Below, in pieces: positions 31,935 to 33,405 of a DNA stretch of 33,405 bases. The notes beneath the pieces are model-generated. The model saw nothing but the letters and a program-made list of their open reading frames with translations, did no database searches and had not been told where the DNA came from. Position numbers and translations under genes: made by a program. Numbering within the stretch: position 1 is the first letter of the stretch; each line of letters starts with the position of its first letter. Source of the DNA: Thermodesulfobacteriota bacterium (GTDB lineage: Bacteria > Desulfobacterota > QYQD01); contig JAVHLC010000016.1 of assembly GCA_031082315.1 (NCBI GenBank), forward strand, positions 1 to 33,405, given 5' to 3'.

Positions 31935-32393
31935 ATGCAACAGATAGTTTCGAAGGCCATTTCACATGGGGTTTATATTATCACGGCACGGTTCAGGGAC
32001 AACAGCAATGGTATGACGGCGGCATGGGTCTCGCAGGCCTCCATGCGTCCGCTTTTGCTGATGGCCTCTATAGCTCCCATGCGCTACACCCACGGGCTTA
32101 TAGAAAAGGCGCGTTATTTTACCGTAAACGCGCTTCCGGAGGGGAGACAGGATCTGGCCAAACATTTTGGGCTTAAGAGCGGCAGGAAGGTGGATAAATT
32201 TGAAGGCATCTCCTTTTTTGATGCCCCCAATGGGTCGCCGGTCTTAAACGATGCCCTGGCCTACTTTGAGTGCAGCCTGACCGACTCCTTTACCGCCGGA
32301 GATCACACGCTTTTTGTCGGGGAAGTGGTCTCGGCGAAGATACTTAAAGAAGATGTCCGGCCCCTCATCTTTCGCTGGGAAGATTATTTTTGA
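31935..32393 (+). CDS. Flavin reductase-like domain protein
   Basis: 152 aa from ATG 31935, with GGAGGG upstream; the frame is open further back but that region is the end of selD. A flavin reductase/FMN-binding split-barrel: HGVYIITARFRDNSNGMTAA, WVSQASMRPLLLMASIAP, KARYFTVNALPEGRQDLAKH and FEGISFFDAPNGSPVLNDAL, then FECSLTDSFTAGDHTLFVGE. It probably binds FMN and may act as a flavin reductase or electron-transfer partner. As last gene of the mqnB-mqnD-selD operon its link to those genes is unclear. Confidence 0.88.
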   Translation: MQQIVSKAISHGVYIITARFRDNSNGMTAAWVSQASMRPLLLMASIAPMRYTHGLIEKARYFTVNALPEGRQDLAKHFGLKSGRKVDKFEGISFFDAPNGSPVLNDALAYFECSLTDSFTAGDHTLFVGEVVSAKILKEDVRPLIFRWEDYF

Positions 32394-32440
32394 TGGCCGG
32401 CCGACCTGCCTATGGCGTGGACAAAGGAACACGAATTTCA

Positions 32441-32542
32441 AGCTTTCAGCGATTCCGCTTCAGCGGATCAGCAAAAGATCAGAGGATATACAGTACATTA
32501 AGCTGAAGGCTGATAGCTGAGTGCTGACCGCTTCAGCCGGAA
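32441..32542. repeat. AGCTGA-word dispersed repeat, copy 4
   Basis: Between convergent flavin reductase and cupin genes. AGCTTTCAGCGATTCCGCTT, CAGCGGATCAGC, an A-rich middle, TTAAGCTGAAGGCTGATAGC, GAGTGCTGACCGCTTCAGCC. It has an inner hairpin TCCGCT/AGCGGA and the outer TCAGC/GCTGA pairing. Same family as 44, 26031 and 28359. Confidence 0.78.
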
Positions 32543-32565
32543 AACCAAGGTCAATTGGATGGAGG

Positions 32566-32835
32566 CTATTTAAACGTATAAACCTTTCGTATGGGTTCGA
32601 TCACCCTCCAGGTGCATTTAAGCCCCTTGGGAAAGGTAACCAGGTCGCCCTTGTTGATCTCAACCGTGCCTGACGGGGTTTTCACCTCTACCTTGCCTTC
32701 AAATACGTAGGCCGTCTCTTCGGCGTCGTACTCCCAGTCAAAGGCGCTCGGCTCGCACGACCAGGGACTCCATCTGTCTATACCCAACGTATCCAGCTCT
32801 TCCTTAGATGGTTTTTTGATTCTTATCTCAGACAT
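32566..32835 (-). CDS. Small cupin-domain protein
   Basis: 89 aa single cupin barrel: WSPWSCEPSAFDWEYDAEET, AYVFEGKVEVKTPSGTVEIN, KGDLVTFPKGLKCTWRVIEP. It resembles the DUF861/EutQ-like cupins, with Glu-rich motif 1 and a short motif 2. The typical His pair for metal is mostly absent here, so catalysis is uncertain; a binding or regulatory role is as likely. It stands alone between a repeat and 570 bp of non-coding DNA. A GGAGGTC precedes the ATG at 32835. Confidence 0.88.
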   Translation of the reverse strand: MSEIRIKKPSKEELDTLGIDRWSPWSCEPSAFDWEYDAEETAYVFEGKVEVKTPSGTVEINKGDLVTFPKGLKCTWRVIEPIRKVYTFK

Positions 32836-32870
32836 GATATGACCTCCATTTTCTTAGGATCAAGGCCTAA

Positions 32871-32933
32871 GGTCATGCCGGACTTGATCCGGCATCCAGT
32901 TCCTTACTGGATTCCCGCTTTTGCGGGAATGAC
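32871..32933. repeat. Cloverleaf-like GTCAT...ATGAC palindromic repeat
   Basis: Three hairpins in a row, ATGCCGGA/TCCGGCAT, CCAGT/ACTGG and ATTCCCGC/GCGGGAAT, enclosed by GTCAT at the left and ATGAC at the right. This matches a widely dispersed bacterial palindromic repeat with TTCCCGC...GCGGGAA and TGCCGGA...TCCGGCA units. It is 35 bp upstream of the cupin start. Confidence 0.8.
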
Positions 32934-33063
32934 GGCATTCGGGCATTTTGTCGCCGGAGTATTATAATCCTATACGCCATATTTTTTAAAAGAACATAAT
33001 TATTTTACAAAATCACCTCGATTCACCTAAATTATCATACTTGTACAGCCGCTGCATAAGATT

Positions 33064-33175
33064 GAAGCTCCCCGCAGCTTGCTGCGGGGAATCTCCGTAT
33101 GTAAGGTAAAATGCATCGTATTCGCTCGCCACCCCCCCCTGCAAGCAGAGGGGAATGCGCTCGCTATGCATGTTC
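33064..33175 (+). repeat. 111-bp GAAGCTCC...GCATGTTC element, copy 3
   Basis: 112 bp, very similar to copy 1: GAAGCTCCCCGCAGC, hairpin CCCCGCAGC/GCTGCGGGG with loop TT, GTAAGGTAAAATGCATCGT, second hairpin region CCCCCCCTGCAAGCAGAGGG and the end GCTCGCTATGCATGTTC. The flanks are AAGATT and ATAATT. The rest of 32934-33405 shows no gene. Confidence 0.85.
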
Positions 33176-33298
33176 ATAATTACAACAAAAAGACAACTTC
33201 CATTTTTATGTTACCGGCCTTATCTGCCTAATATTTAATAGAATTTTACCTGGTTGTATTTTACAGCAGATTCCTATATAGTCCCATAATATGCAGCC

Positions 33299-33355
33299 GC
33301 ACACGAAAAAAGTAGAGTCGATATCAGCTTTGTCCGGTTAGGTTTTTGCGTGTGC
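33299..33355. repeat. Inverted repeat GCACACGAAAAA / TTTTTGCGTGTGC
   Basis: Arms 33299-33310 and 33343-33355 pair over 12 bp with one bulged base; the loop is 32 bp. It lies near the end of the window, downstream of nothing coding that is visible here. It may belong to the regulatory region of a gene beyond the window. Confidence 0.45.
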
Positions 33356-33405
33356 CGAATACTGAGAAAACGGAGAAAAATTTCGCATCCATGTCGTTTT
33401 TTGCT

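Noticed and set aside
1-33405. tRNA, rRNA, origin of replication or prophage genes
   Set aside because: No cloverleaf with CCA-type acceptor, no rRNA-like conserved blocks, no DnaA-box cluster and no phage structural or integrase genes were seen.

Overview
The window reads as a chromosomal segment of an anaerobic, Gram-negative, menaquinone-using bacterium, most likely a Desulfobacterota (deltaproteobacterial) lineage. This is inferred from gene content, not from a database match: lnt (outer-membrane lipoproteins), futalosine-pathway menaquinone genes (mqnB, mqnD), a selD that itself carries an in-frame UGA selenocysteine codon, an RRM protein next to a cold-shock protein, a UPF0280 protein, and intergenic spaces packed with short palindromic repeats. 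No rRNA, tRNA or CRISPR array was seen.

Layout. (1) 150-3406, + strand: a polyprenyl-phosphate sugar transferase and glmS. (2) 3418-8634: an AT-richer accessory island with every recognisable gene on the minus strand. It holds three imperfect palindromes that resemble integron attC sites, a DUF4258/YgiT-type toxin-antitoxin-like cluster, a small gene broken by a 111-bp repeat element, a 512-aa protein with a PD-(D/E)XK-like signature, a small membrane protein and a 327-aa unknown. No integrase gene is visible, so it resembles a cluster of attC sites lacking an integrase. (3) 9049-18245: housekeeping genes UPF0280, mutS and a cell-wall amidase on +, then corC, lnt and prfB on -. prfB has the classic programmed +1 frameshift and converges on the amidase gene with a 35-bp overlap. 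(4) 18416-20311, - strand: a polyamine operon (XRE/cupin regulator, speD, speB) with a good sigma-70-type promoter and a palindromic operator candidate. (5) 20746-26023, + strand: a compact biotin-dependent carboxylase operon (biotin carboxylase; alpha-beta fused carboxyltransferase; divergent biotin carrier; biotin protein ligase). (6) 26157-29249, - strand: DUF72 protein, FKBP isomerase, RRM protein, cold-shock protein, zinc-ribbon/HEAT-like protein. (7) 29376-32393, + strand: mqnB-mqnD-selD(Sec)-flavin reductase. (8) 32566-33405: a small cupin gene and repeat-rich non-coding DNA.

The intergenic DNA deserves attention. At least five repeat families occur: a 111-bp GAACATGC...GGAGCTTC element (three copies, one inside a broken gene); a G-rich AAATCCCCC...GGGGGATTT element (two copies); an AGCTGA/TGCTGA-word element (four copies); several inverted pairs built from iterated short words (CACAGAG, CGCAGAG, CGCAAAG, AACGGTGA); and a cloverleaf-like GTCAT...ATGAC palindrome. 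Between the UPF0280 gene and mutS three of these are nested within 300 bp.

The least explained parts are the island with its attC-like sites and orphan genes, and the divergent carboxylase operon. Coordinates of start codons were adjusted by eye from ribosome-binding sites; family assignments are from recognised motifs, not searches.
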